From Epiperipatus broadwayi (taxonomy: Eukaryota > Onychophora > Udeonychophora > Euonychophora > Peripatidae), in NCBI GenBank assembly GCA_028023455.1, contig JAQFVV010012422.1:7925210-7989209 (forward strand): a stretch of DNA of 64,000 nucleotides, written 5' to 3'. Positions 37,021 to 48,979 of the stretch are shown one piece after another; within the stretch, counting starts at the first letter, position 1; each line of letters starts with the position of its first letter. The translations under genes and the position numbers were made by a program. The notes under the pieces are model-generated. The model was not told where the DNA came from. It did not search any database and saw only the letters and a program-made list of their open reading frames with translations.

Positions 37021-38186
37021 ATGATGATTAAGAATGTAAAAGGTGAAACAGTAATTTTTTTAATAAAAGTAGTTCATATTCTCCTCAGTTATAAGTAACC
37101 ATCTCTGCAATTCAATAACTTTCTTTTCCCTAACTTTCTAGTTCTATATATATTTGAGGTTAAAATTCTTTTAAAAAGGAACAACTAATATTTTATCAGA
37201 AGCTAATGTCAGATCGAAAATCAAAGAGAAAATAATAGGCCCATAAAGCCTATGTCCCAACGTGGGCTTCTAACCAAGAAATTTGCTAATAAAATTACTA
37301 ATAATTTTTTCTAAAATATTTTTTTTACAAAAGGATCTTAATAATTTTTGCATTTAGACTATAATTCAATAACTGTGCCGCTGCAGACAAGTTTTTACAA
37401 CATCCATTAAAAGTCAGCAAGCAAACAAAAAAAGACAAACAGGGGGAGGGGCATATTAAGATGTAAATTAAAGAATTAATATGTGCAGTTAGGATCAAAA
37501 TACAATTGAATAAATTGCTTAAGCTTTAAAAGAAACTTAATAAAGTTTGAAAATATTTGTCATTTTCTGGACAATACACAATTTATACTGGGGGGTATCA
37601 ATAGTTTCCTATACAAAGTAGATATCTGACACATGGATCTTGAAGAAAGTTGAAAAAGCAATATTTTAATCTTTCTGCAATGCAATACGAGTATAAAATA
37701 TAAGTAATATAACTGTAGAATATCAAAAATTTCACAGGTATACAGAATAAGAATATGTGTACTAATAAATAAATAAATAAAAGGTTAGAATTGTGGATAT
37801 TAACAGGAGAATAGTATGGTTTAGGTTATTCTGATTAATAAAAAATGGTTTTAAAGGACAAAATGGATTTTTTTAAAAAATAAAAAGAATGGATTAAAGA
37901 AAGAATTCTTAGCTAATGTAAAAGCAGAATAGTTAGAATGATTATTGGTAATAAAATACTAATCCTTGAGCTGAAAAGAAAAACGTTGATATTTTTTTCT
38001 TGCATTAATAATAATTCAATTAATTTTTTCAGAAGTAAAAAAAAACATTAATTAGTGCCATAATAAAAAAATAGAATATCATTACTGGAAAAGTCATGGG
38101 GTGTTCTAGCAACAAATTTCCAGATTGAAGATAGAGTGTTAACTGTTATTAGAATTTTCAATTAACTTTTATTGTTAAGTGCCCAC
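37021..38186. other. AT-rich intergenic
   Basis: No gene or recognised repeat. Confidence 0.45.
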
Positions 38187-38352
38187 CTCATCATCATCAT
38201 AATTTTTAACCATTGCAAAGGAAGATTTCTCCAAGTTTAATTCAATTTCTTCTATCTCTAATGTCTCTTCTCCACATCCTACCAGAAAACACCTTACTTC
38301 ATTCATCCATATTACATGTGGTCTCTTTCTAGGTTTTTCACAATCTCTTGGG
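38187..38352 (-). mobile_element. RTE LINE tail fragment
   Basis: The minus strand reads RPHVIWMNEV and the RTE terminal residues. The tail appears on the plus strand as CTCATCATCATCATAATTT. Confidence 0.78.
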
Positions 38353-38793
38353 TCACCTACTAACAGAAGTAAGTCTATGTCCACTCCTGGAAAGCATAGA
38401 GAAGACATTTCTCCAAAGTGACTTTCATCCGTTAGCTTTTCAGACTTTTCAATATTTTTATCTATTCTGCTGGTGGAGTCCATTAACTTCATTACCAGTC
38501 CTTTTTTACTTCTTTCACCATTAATCTTTACAAACAGACCTTTCACAATTTTCAGATAATAAATATATCTAGTCTAATCTTTTTTTTCTTTCAATTTAAC
38601 AATTTTTATTAGTTTTTAATATCCTTCATGGTGGACTGAAAAGCTAAGTTAATCCATGGATTACAACTCAATTGGGTCACTTCCGTGCTTGAACGTCATA
38701 TGAATATCCAAATGATAAACTATTTGTTTATAAGTTTTTATATTATACTTTTACATTTTTCTTCTTTACAAATGCTAATAAAATTATTTTTCA
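38353..38793. other. Intergenic, nothing recognised
   Basis: No supported gene. Confidence 0.4.
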
Positions 38794-38870
38794 AGCGTTG
38801 ATGGCCGAGTGGTCAGCACAGCAGCCTTACAAGCAGTTGTCCCGGGTTCGCTTCCCGATGCTTTGATAAT
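38794..38870 (+). repeat. tRNA-derived SINE head or tRNA pseudogene
   Basis: AAGCGTT and GATGCTT can form a weak acceptor stem. A box TGGCCGAGTGG at 38802-38812, anticodon-like loop CTTACAA, B box GTTCGCTTC at 38846-38854 (one mismatch to consensus). An AT tail follows. Copies at 39413, 19105 and 60908 share the CAAGCGTTG start or the pattern, so this is a dispersed family rather than a single tRNA gene. Confidence 0.65.
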
Positions 38871-39412
38871 GAGAAATATATATATATATAAGTCACGTGG
38901 TCAGTTGTTCGGTAGATCACTTGACTGGAGCATCAAAGTGATAGATAGTACAATAATTCTATTCAAATCAATATATTTTTTTAAAAAAAATCTCTATTGG
39001 AATTAATAAAAAAAAAAACTTTAATTACTATCCCCACTAAATTATAGTCCTGCATAGTTTGAATAATACAGCCATTTGATTGGTTACTTTTACTAAGCTA
39101 AACTGCTTAAGACAATTATTTCTTATATGATACACGTAAAATCAAAAACAGTCGTATTTGTTTACATTTGCATATCGATTTCAGTAAAGTTTTTAATTTT
39201 CCTACAGAAATATTTTTCTTTTTTTAATTTCTGGATATATTATGGAGTAAATTATTTATTACGACATATTTTAGGGATTAAATCATGCTTTTCTACCAAT
39301 TTTAAATTAACGTTTGATTTCACTCTAAAGCAAGTTTGCTATCATTTAAAAGTCTTCCGGCAATAGATACCTATAGAATAGTGATAACTCATTTATGCTT
39401 TTTTTTTTTTTT

Positions 39413-39497
39413 ATATGCCAAAGCGTTGACCAGGAAGCGAACCCGGACCAGCTGTTTGGAAGGCAGCTATGCTAACCGCTAGGCCACCAACGCTTGC
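39413..39497 (-). repeat. tRNA-derived SINE head, minus strand
   Basis: The minus strand begins CAAGCGTTGGTGGCCTAGCG and contains GTCCGGGTTCGCTTCCTGG. The anticodon-like loop differs from the other copies (CCTTCCAA). It lies about 550 bp from the plus-strand copy in opposite orientation. Confidence 0.68.
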
Positions 39498-39945
39498 CTG
39501 CTAACTTTTTATTGCAGTAATACTAATGAAAAGGCATTGCATGCTATCAACAAAACCATGATGCAATAAAAAAAATGAGCACTTGTCCGAATTCATTTTA
39601 CTATTTATTTATAGTTATTATTATTTTTAAACAATAAGGCAAAATAATTAAAAAAAAAAATCTATTTTAAAACAATTTAGCATGTTAGGTGTTCAATAGG
39701 TATTTTTGTGAGAGTAAACAATAAAAACAAAAAAAATAAAGGCGATGAATACATTAATTAATTAATTACATAATTACTTTCCGTTATATTGTAACCTTTA
39801 AGAATAAAAACAAAACAAGATTGAAAAATATTTACACATCTTAAAATTTTGACGTTTAATAAAAAAATTCAAATCTATATTCTTAAAAATATATAATTTT
39901 AACAAATTAAAATTTTGAATTAAAATATAAAAGTTATAAAAATAC
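39498..39945. other. AT-rich, possible intron
   Basis: If the exon at 39946-40157 is real, this begins its downstream intron on the minus strand. No other feature. Confidence 0.3.
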
Positions 39946-40157
39946 CTGTTACTGAAGTTTTCAATTATTTTGATTATTTCAGGTAATCCTCTCTTAACGA
40001 GTTGATCTTTTCTAATTCTTTCCTTTAGTGATAAAAATGATAAACTGCTCAAGCATAGCGCTTTAACATATTCCGGGGTCAATGCACCACTTGAAGTACG
40101 ACAAATTTTTCCCTCCGGCAATAATTCGAAACTTATTCGAGCACTTATAAAATACTT
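39946..40157 (-). CDS. Candidate coding exon, unidentified gene
   Basis: On the minus strand a frame open from about 40157 gives PEGKICRTSSGALTPEYVKA, then LCLSSLSFLSLKERIRKD and QLVKRGLPEIIKIIENFSN. It ends at a consensus splice donor CAG|GTATTT (39946/39945, phase 2), after which the frame turns into AT-rich Phe/Tyr/Asn text typical of intron. Composition changes sharply at the donor, and the peptide has helical, armadillo-like spacing of hydrophobics. I do not recognise the family. There is no ATG in the open part, so it would be an internal exon, but no good polypyrimidine tract is seen upstream. The partner exons are not in view. It is the best host-gene candidate in the window. Confidence 0.4.
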
Positions 40158-41517
40158 TCACTCTTTTCTCAGAACTCCCTTTCATATCTTTACTAGATTT
40201 TATAAACTTCATCAACATTGGTGCATTTATTAATCAGGTATACATAGTTGAAGGTGTATATCTAAGAGAGCACTTGATTGGTCGCAATATTCCCGAGTTT
40301 TTTAAAATAACTTGAATTTTAAATGTCTAAATGTTATTTCTATTAGGTCGATAGATATCCTTGGGAGCAACAAACTTTTTAAGACTTCCTAGCTATTAAA
40401 ACAGATCACTTCCTAATAAAGATTATTTCAGCGTTAACAATGAATTACAAGATTCTTGTAAAATGAATGAAATTAATAGTTTACCGAAAATATAGGTTTC
40501 TTGTAGACTGCTATTCTTAGATAATTTGTTTTTAAAAAAGTTGAAATATTAAAATAACTTTAAGATTATATAATAGTTTATGTAGCTTGTGTTTGTAAGT
40601 AAAATGTGATGTTTTTGAAAGTTAGCGACGGCAATAATATCGAATTCGGGATTATAAATTCGACGAAAAATGTATATTTAAGAATAGAAGCGTGCGATAA
40701 AAATCGAAGCAAACACACACACAAACTTTTTACGATCAGCTATTTTATATTTATTAATTCTTTCCAATTATATATTGAAGGAAGTAACCTTATATAATAA
40801 GACTAAACTATAAAAGAATGGCTGTCAGGTGTATGCAGGTATATGTAGTTATTTCTTTATTAGTTCTTCCTTTAAAACTAGTTGCTGAAAGTAAAACTTT
40901 TTAAGAACAAGTGAAGAAGTCAAGGCCTTAATATTGAGTTAAGTTTATATTAAATGCAGTTAGGTCAATACGATCGGTAAGACGCTATATGCATCTAAAT
41001 TGTAATAATCACATGTGCACACACGCAAACCGTCTTTATTACAGCTTTAATTAAAATAATAAGTAAAATAATAGTGCATTAAGCAGTAGAAAATCGCTTG
41101 CAAAAGAAGGCCATCATAAGCAAATTGCCATTCTTTTATGGAAAAAAAAAGTATTTCTCTACAAAGAAATCTTCTCTCGCTGTGAACAGATAAATTATTT
41201 AAAACTTTCTCTCACTACACATTTGTGAAATATAAATAAAGAACTTGAAAAAAAAAAAAGATCAAGATATATTTTATGCATGTCTTCATCATTTGGTCAG
41301 TTTTCATCAATACTAATAATTAGATTTATAAGAGTCAAATTTTCTGCACGTATAACTTTGACAACATTAATTTCAGACAAACACATTGATCATTATTGAC
41401 AATCATTTATAAGACTAGAGATTATCAAAAATTCCTAGTCCAGATATACATTTTAACCTCAATTAAAAACTAATTAAAAAAAGATTAATCTTTAATGGAG
41501 ATTTAAATTTTAAGCTA
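40158..41517. other. Intergenic, one weak open frame
   Basis: A plus-strand frame at 40606-40797 begins MMFLKVSDGNNIEFGIINS in a locally CpG-containing stretch and might be an exon. There is no family match and no clear splice site. Confidence 0.3.
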
Positions 41518-42705
41518 GAATATGGACTAATGAGTATGAGTTGCATTGTACTTTGGATTTGTAGATTATGAAAAGACATTTTATAGGCATTTCTTCAGTG
41601 ATTAAAGCATCGGATCATCAAGGTATAGATAGACCCAGGATATTTTCAAATTCTGAAGAATATTTATAAAATTCAACAGCAACAATTAGATTGCACAATG
41701 ATACTAGGAAGGTTAACATTAAGAAGAATGTCCACATCTTTAAAACTTTTTACTGCAGTTAGATTACATAATGTTAACATTAAGAAGAATGTCCATATCT
41801 CTAAAACTTTTTACAGCGGTTAGATTACATAATGATACTAGGAAGGTTAACATTAAAAAGGGTGTCCGTATCTCTAAAAAAAATTACAGCAGTTTTGCAA
41901 GAACTATTTTGTGGATTAAAATGCGAAACTAAAGGAGTAAAAGTAAATGGAGATTATTTAAGTCATTTAGATTTTGCAGATGATATAGTTGTTTCTGCAA
42001 ATAATGCTTCAGAGCTTCAGAAAATGTTATCAGAGTTATTGTAGGAAAGTAAGAAAGTAGGACTAAAGGTAAATGTTAAAGAGACTAAAGTGATGTTCAA
42101 TGAATTTTCTCGGAAGATGAAAATAAAGATTGATTATGACGAGTTACAAGAAGTTAACAACTACAAATACTTTGGTCACATAATGGATGAAATTAATCAT
42201 AGAAATAAACTTAGTTGGAGTGCTTTTAGAAATAACCATACTAAAAGAAAATATGTCTATGTGTTTGAAAAGGAAGATTTTTAATAATTGTGTTTATTAG
42301 TTCTTATTCATGGATCTGAGACTTGGACACTTAATAGAGGAACAATACAGGGACTTCAGACCATTCAAGTAAGTATGGGGAGATGCATGTTAGGAGTAAT
42401 AAGAAGAGATTGAAAATGCAATATATGGGCAGAGAACAAACAGGTGTTACTGACATTGTTAAAAGAATTAAAAGACTGAAGTGGAATTTGGCTGAACATA
42501 TTGCTTGAATAGATCTCAAACTGGATTCCAAGAGATTATAAGAGACCCAAAAAGAGACTACATGTCAGATGGATGGATGAAATAAAAAAAGTGAGCATGG
42601 GTAATGTGGAGAAGAAAGGATAAAGATCGAAAAAGATTAATTGAACTTGGACTTTCAGCCTGCAGTGGATTGATAATGGTTGACAATGATGATGGTGATG
42701 AATTA
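41518..42705 (+). mobile_element. RTE LINE copy, rearranged
   Basis: Starts within the RT near the FVDYEKAF region (41565) and runs to the RTE tail (GACAATGATGATGGTGATG). It keeps DFADDIVVSAN (about 41971), so the YxDD aspartates are present. The segment before it is locally triplicated (41692-41900). Deletions and stops (after SELL near 42042 and near 42410) kill the frame. Confidence 0.88.
41692..41900. repeat. Local triplication inside the RTE copy
   Basis: TTAACATTAAGAAGAATGTC and its variants occur three times (near 41715, 41773 and 41848), each followed by AAAACTTTTTAC or a variant. It spans the KGVRQGD region of the RT. Confidence 0.85.
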
Positions 42706-42974
42706 TTAATGTATTTATTAGAACTAACTAGAAATGATGTGATAATCTCTAGTCTAATAAATAATTAGAAGTGCTCACCAATTTATTTATCTGAAGTGAA
42801 TGGGACCAAAGTTGTGAGAGCAGAAAGTTTTATTAGATACTAAAATATAATAAAATGTCTAGAAAACAAATTAATATTATACTATAGATGGAAAGGAAAT
42901 GTTTCCAATTAATATTTATATAGAAGTGTTCAAGATATTTTTGCCTTTTAGGGTGATAATATAATTACATTTGC
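42706..42974. other. AT-rich spacer
   Basis: Nothing recognised between the RTE tail and the family A palindrome. Confidence 0.45.
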
Positions 42975-43900
42975 TAAATATAGGAGATTTGAACTCAGAA
43001 TTTCAAGCCTTTTCACTATCCACACTATTTCATACTACTGTTACACATGACCACACACATGCAGAAAAGATAAATAATCACCAATATACATATTTTGTGC
43101 TAAACCAGCTTTCATCAGTTAGTCCAGATTACCATCTCCCATGCATATATATAATCAGTGCTCAGTTTATATTAGGATAGCAAATCCTTACACTTTAATA
43201 GACAGGCTTCAACCCATTCCAACCTCAAACTCTTCAGCTATCCATACCATTGAAAATCTGATGATAGATTCCCAAATTCCATGCTGATGCCAATATTGCT
43301 GTCATGCCCTTGTTGAGGAGTCAGAGTGACTTGAGGTCAACATGCATATGACAACAATGTTGGTAGCAGCATGGGATTTGGGAATTTCATTGATATGGAT
43401 GGTTGAAGAGTTGGAGGTTATACCTGAAAATCTGATGATAGAATTCCAAAGTCCCATGCTGATGCCAATATTATTGTCATGCCAATGTTGAGGAGTCAGA
43501 GTGACTTGAGATCAACATGGGCATGCAATATTGGCATCAGCATGAAATTTGGGAATCTATCATCAGATTTTCAATGGTATGAATAGCTGAAGAGTTGGAG
43601 GTTGTAATGGGTTGAAGCCTGTTCATTAAAGTGTAAGGATTTGATATCTTAATATAAACTGAGCACTGATTATATATATGTATGGGAGATGGTAATCTGG
43701 ACCAACTGATGAATTCTGGTTTAGCATGAAATATGTATACTGATGAGTTCTGTTTTAGCATGAAATATGTATATTGGTGATTATTTATCTTTTCTGCATG
43801 TGTGTGGTCATGTTTATAAGTAGTATGAGATAGGGTGGATAGTAAAGGGACTTGAAAGTCTGAGTTCAAATCCCCTATATTTACAATTAGGCTCCAGGTA
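42975..43900. mobile_element. Family A full palindrome
   Basis: The minus-sense arm (42975-43265) and plus-sense arm (43560-43900) are reverse complements. The centre (43266-43560) has its own inverted and direct copies of CCATGCTGATGCCAATATT and GAGGAGTCAGAGTGACTTGA. It is the most complete family A unit here. The minus ribozyme (about 43075-43135) has CUGAUGA but GAAA mutated to AAAA. The plus ribozyme region has its core duplicated (43706 and 43740). Confidence 0.82.
43706..43773 (+). repeat. 34-bp duplication of the ribozyme core
   Basis: CTGATGAATTCTGGTTTAGC starts at 43706 and a variant, CTGATGAGTTCTGTTTTAGC, at 43740, each followed by ATGAAATATGTATA. Only the second is followed by the TTGG that closes stem I. 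Confidence 0.85.
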
Positions 43901-44009
43901 TAAGAGTGCCTGGTATTTCAAATCTTACATTTTCTAAGAAAATCATGAAGTTGTTTGATCATCCAAGAACAGTTTTATATGCAACAATTTTATTTAACTG
44001 ATTAAAATA

Positions 44010-44430
44010 TGAATTTATTCTACAGTACAGACTTTTTCCATACCCGCACTCCAATATGTAATATATAGGGGATTTGAACTCAGAATTTCACATGATCCTA
44101 AACTATCTACACTATCTCATACTGCTGATACCCTTAACCACACACATATCAAAAAAATAATTACTCACCAATATAGAATGGAGTGAATTGAAGCCTGTCC
44201 ATTAAAGTATGAAGATTGGCTATCTTAATATAAGCTGAGCATTGAGTGTATATATGTGTGGAGATGCAAATCTGGACCAACTGACGAGTGCTGGTTTAGC
44301 ATGAAATGTGTATATTGGTGATTATTTATCTTTTCAACATGTGTGTTATCAAGGGTATCAGCAGAATGAGATACCGTGGATAGTTGAGGGTCATGTGAAA
44401 GTTTGAGTTCAAATCCCCTATATATTAATT
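44010..44430. mobile_element. Family A inverted pair, truncated left arm
   Basis: The minus-sense arm runs from TTCTACAGTACAGACTTTTT to CACCAATATA at 44175, where it joins the plus-sense arm (44176-44430) beginning GAATGGAGTGAATTGAAGCC. The left arm stops 4 nt past its predicted ribozyme cleavage position. The right arm ends with B-box-like GTTCAAATC. Confidence 0.8.
44268..44325 (+). ncRNA. Hammerhead ribozyme (type I), family A, intact core
   Basis: Inner stem I CCAA (44277-44280) pairs with UUGG (44315-44318). Core CUGACGA at 44281-44287 (position 7 may be any base). Stem II GUGCU (44288-44292)/AGCAU (44298-44302) with loop GGUUU is fully paired, with one G-U. GAA is at 44303-44305. Stem III AUG/UAU (with a G-U) has loop UG. 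Cleavage is predicted after A44314. Outer stem I is shortened by a small deletion (AAUC/GAUU). This is the best family A candidate. Confidence 0.7.
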
Positions 44431-46394
44431 AATTAAAGTAAGATTTTTTAAAATATTTTTTTCCAATAAAAAAAAAAAATCAGGATTTTTTTACTCCTGA
44501 ATCTATCACTCGATCACTGAACTAAATTACATAGACCCGTTAACTGCAAATGACAATAATCATAATATAACAAACACTGGTGACTACATTCTAAATAAAC
44601 TATTAATTAAAAACAAAACCTCTCAGCAGTATATAATATGAGAATAAACTCACCATAATAATTAATTTACTAAATATATTATAATGTTAATATAACCAGT
44701 TTCTATTATATTATTATTATGGTAGATAAAACATGACAAGGTAAATCATTTTTCAACAACCCTTTGCAAAGAAAGAGCAAGGTACTTATCAGATTTTTCA
44801 ATTGCTGGGTAGTGAGGGCTGGAATATTTCTTTTCAAAAGTAACCTTTATTAGTCAAAAGATTACAAAAAATTATCGGGTACACTTACCTGTGGAGGATT
44901 GCAAAGTGTTCAATGTTACAAGGCAAAACAATTATTGACCAGGTTTACAAGGTATGTATGCTCGATAACAAATATATCCATAAAAGGGTTGTATAATTTT
45001 GCTTAATGTGTATCTATACATGGATGAGCACAGATCTGCACTGCCCAAAAACAATCCATCAAGAGGTGCAGCAGCCCATCAGAATGGAAAAGGTGCTGAA
45101 AACTTTGACTCTGTATCCTCCCAGCAGGTTTTCCAGGTAGCGGCAATAATCATCACCAGCCCACACCCATAAACCAGACCCCCAATGACTGCCATCATCA
45201 ATCCCTGTGGAAGAAATGAGGAGTGCAGACCCGTGCCTGCAAATATTACAACAAAACTCTATTACTGTTACAAAGATGATATTTCTAGCTGGAGTGTCTA
45301 GCATCCAATGATATCATCTTGCACACTGAGGTCAATGGAGCTGAACATCTGCCCTTAATCATTATCAAACTCCTGTGTCTGCAAATGTTCACAATAGCTG
45401 TTCAACCCACCAACCAAAGTTCTTCAGGGTTCACAGTGATTTTTATTTGTCGATACTAATTGGATCCTGCTTCTTTTGATTGAATTTCAGGTCTTGATTA
45501 GTAATCAATGATTCAAGTATAATCTGAAAGTTTGTTGTTAAACCTTGGAAAATTTCTCAATAATTATTGCTTAAAAGAGTATGAATAATTTGCAGCTTCA
45601 ATGTCTGTTTAGGTCTAAAACATCATTTGTACTCATTTTTGTCTTTGAATTATTATTTTTTAGCTCAGGAATCACTTCATTGTAATTCTGTGTTGATTTG
45701 AAAATTTATTTATTTATTTTTTGTGGCTCCCAATCCACTGGAAGGGTGGTAATAACTTCTGTTCTGATCATCTGAGAAACCTGATTTTTGTGCAGGAAGA
45801 TAGCTTAGGTTATTTTCTATAATGTTCAATTCTAAAATTGAGATCGAATTAACATTTAAAACTTGTTTAACACTGCTAAAATCTGATGCAAAGATAAATT
45901 TCCTAAAACCATCATTGTTAACATATTATATTCCATGTTTTCTATGAGATTTGATGTCCAAATGAATTTCCTATTTATTCTATCAATAAAATTAGGATTT
46001 CTAGTGTCTATTCTTTTTAGAATTATTTGGTTTCATTTAAAATTATTTTTAAAAGGTTTATAATATTCTAATGATTCTAAGAATTATTTAAGCTAGCTTT
46101 TGTCTATTTCTAATGGCACCCATTTGCATAAAACGGAATGGTAGATAATTTCAATTATCATTGAATGAAAACTGTTCCAAAAATTCTTCTAAAGATGAAA
46201 AAACACTGAAACAGATATTCACTTACATTTTGGTAAACTTTTCTTTTATGAATCCAACAATGGACTATGACTTTGGTGAACAAAACAGAGAGCCTGAAAC
46301 AATGAAAACTGGAGTCCTAGCCTCCCTCTTAGTCTAGTGGACTAGGGTTGGAATACTTTTCATCCTTTTTTAATCCTCTAGCTAAAAACTGTTA
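44431..46394. other. Intergenic, one GC-richer block
   Basis: 45010-45440 is less AT-rich and has an 81-codon minus-strand frame (45059-45304, GSGLWVWAGDDYCRYLENLL). It may be a relic of a mobile element or exon, but I recognise no family. Confidence 0.3.
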
Positions 46395-47480
46395 GATAAC
46401 CATTTCTATAAGCATTTCTATAGTGGTTAAAATATTGGACTATCAAAATAAAGGTGCAGAATATTATTATATTCTGAAGAATATTTATCTAAGTGCAACA
46501 ACAAAGATTAGATTACAGGGAGGATACTTTTAAGATTTATTATTGAGAAAGGTATACAACAGGGTGATTCCATATCTCCAAAACTTTTTATGATAGTTTT
46601 ACAAAAACAATTTTGAGAATTAAAATAAAAAGCTAAGAATGTAAAAATAAATGGAGATTATTTTTGTCAATTAGATTTTGCAAATGATGTGGTAGTTTTT
46701 GTAAATAATGTTTCACAGTTTCAGGAAATATTGCAAGAGTTACCAGATGAAAGTAATCTTGGAGAACTAAATTAATATTCAATAGATTTTCTTAGATGAA
46801 AATAAAAAACATGATAATCATGAATTGGAAGAAGTTAATAAGTATGAAGAGCTCGATCAGATTTTTAATGCAGGTAAAAACATAATGGTTGAAATTAAGC
46901 ATAGAATTAGACTTGGATGGAATGCTTTTGGTACAAATGATTCTGTTTGAAAAGAAAGGTTTACAAGTAGTTTATAAGATGTGTGTTTTATCAGTTCTTA
47001 CTTATGGAAATGAGACTTAACATTTAGCAGAAGAGTAGTAAAGAGATTCTACACCATTCAATTAAATAATGTATGTTAGGAGTAACAAAAAGGATTCAAA
47101 AATAAAAAGGCATTCATGAGAGAACAAATGCAGAAGAGTAGTAAAGAGATTCTACACCATTCAATGAAATAATGTATGTTAGGAGTAACAAAAAGGATTC
47201 AAAAATAAAAAGGCATTCATGAGAGAACAAATAGATATTACTGATATCATTGAAAGAATTAAAAAACTGAAATGAACTGGACTGAAAAAATTTCTACAAG
47301 AGATTATATTAAATGGATTGTTGATGTCTTAAAGTGGAACTCAAAAGATTGCAAAAACCTAGAAGGTGACCACATGTGAGATGGATGGATGAAATAATGT
47401 ATACTGTGAAAAAGATAGGCCAAAGTCTCAGAGGAACTTGGAGAGAGTTTTTTATGGATCAATAATGATTGAAAATGATA
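46395..47480 (+). mobile_element. RTE LINE copy, highly decayed
   Basis: Recognisable by GGTATACAACAGGGTGATTC (VQQGDS, about 46550), AGATTTTGCAAATGATGTGG (DFANDV, about 46672) and the C-terminal block, but with many indels. The FADD aspartate pair is reduced to ND. Contains a 103-bp tandem duplication. Confidence 0.8.
47027..47232. repeat. 103-bp tandem duplication within RTE relic
   Basis: Copies start at 47027 and 47130 with GCAGAAGAGTAGTAAAGAG. They differ at about one position (ATTAAAT versus ATGAAAT), so the duplication is younger than the decay of the LINE. Confidence 0.9.
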
Positions 47481-48740
47481 GAATAGTTAGTTGGGTTGTA
47501 TATGATCCAGGTACCTGAAGAAAACCCTGAATGAACATTTTTCTCAATGTTCAGTTTGTATACATTGATTACAAATATAAAGCTCTAAAGTAGGATAAAA
47601 ATAATGCTCTTAGAATCAGTAAATCTATCATGGCATTTCAATTTTAGAATTATATCACAAATTTTAATAACTCCCTTTTCAGCCTCCATACACGAATCCT
47701 AAAAATGTGCTTGGTTGTAAAAAGTGAAATGATAAAGACATGTTATTATGATTTATTGCATAAAAACATTAATTATATACTGTAATGGTCATATTTGTAC
47801 ACTCATGCAACAAAACCCAGAGTCATGAAAAAATTCACTAAAGCTGATCTAGATGAGGGTTTGAGACCTCAAATGAGATCGCACCTCAGCTCCTCCACCA
47901 ACACTTCATAACTTACTACCCTATAAATGACATATATGATGCTACACTTGGAGTTTCTTAATTCATGTGCCAGCAGTAACAAAGGGTAAAACATGAGACT
48001 CTGGGATGAATTAACTCTTATAGCTATGCCTCAACTAAACACACACCTCTATGGCTTATGAGATATTTAATAATTTGATAATAAAACCCAGAATGACAAG
48101 CATAGTTATATAATTCACTTAAATATTAACTAAAATTGATATGATTCGAATGGATTGAAACGCTATGAAAAAATACATTAAACAATATTATATTTTATAT
48201 CTTTAATAAAACCAATCAATTATTAAGACAAGTATCCTTCGGTGCATTGAAATTCCCCACAGGTGTTACAATTAGATGAGTAAGTGAGTTACAGAATCTC
48301 ATCTTATGCATTGGAAGATTAAATAAAAACTTATTCCATTAACAACTTTATTACATTATAATCTACAGTTTAACTTATGCCTAATTCAAGCTATGAGATG
48401 CCTATAAGGTTTACAAACAGTTAACTTGCAAGAGAGACAATTAATAATTATAATTACTCCAGGTACCTTGAAGTTAGCCTAAATTAGCTCTCTATACAGA
48501 TTATTATTACATAACTAGATTGTGCATTCAAATCGAAGTTGAATTTATTGATATTAATGGCAGAATGAACTTGGATCTGTTATAGTGAAGTTTCTGATAC
48601 TATGGCACTATTTTAACCAAAATAAAATGGCATCTGGAATATGTGTTTTCTCATGGGATTTATCAATTCAATGATCGGTTCCCATGGACTGTATAACTTG
48701 CCCTGAAAAGAGAACATTTCATTCTGAAGGTCTGATTTTC
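47481..48740. other. Intergenic, nothing recognised
   Basis: No gene supported. AAAACCCAGA occurs twice (47813 and 48084), perhaps a diverged repeat. Confidence 0.35.
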
Positions 48741-48979
48741 TTGAAACATGAACAATCTGGACCCTCATGTTCCAGTTCTAAGGAAAGCGAACAAAAAATG
48801 AATATGGAATGGTCTTATACCAAATCCCCATAAACAAATACATATATGCATATAACAAGCTTGAAACATGAACAATCTGGACCCTCATGTTCCAGTTCTA
48901 AGAAATGCTATCAGAAAACGAATATGGAATGGCCTTATACCAAATCCCCATAAACAACTACATATATGTATATAGCAAG
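48741..48979. repeat. 120-bp tandem duplication
   Basis: TTGAAACATGAACAATCTGG begins at 48741 and 48861. Copies differ by scattered substitutions and a few bases of indel. Confidence 0.93.

Noticed and set aside
38794-38870. Functional tRNA gene
   Set aside because: Weak acceptor stem, poor anticodon stem and several dispersed relatives make a SINE or pseudogene more likely.
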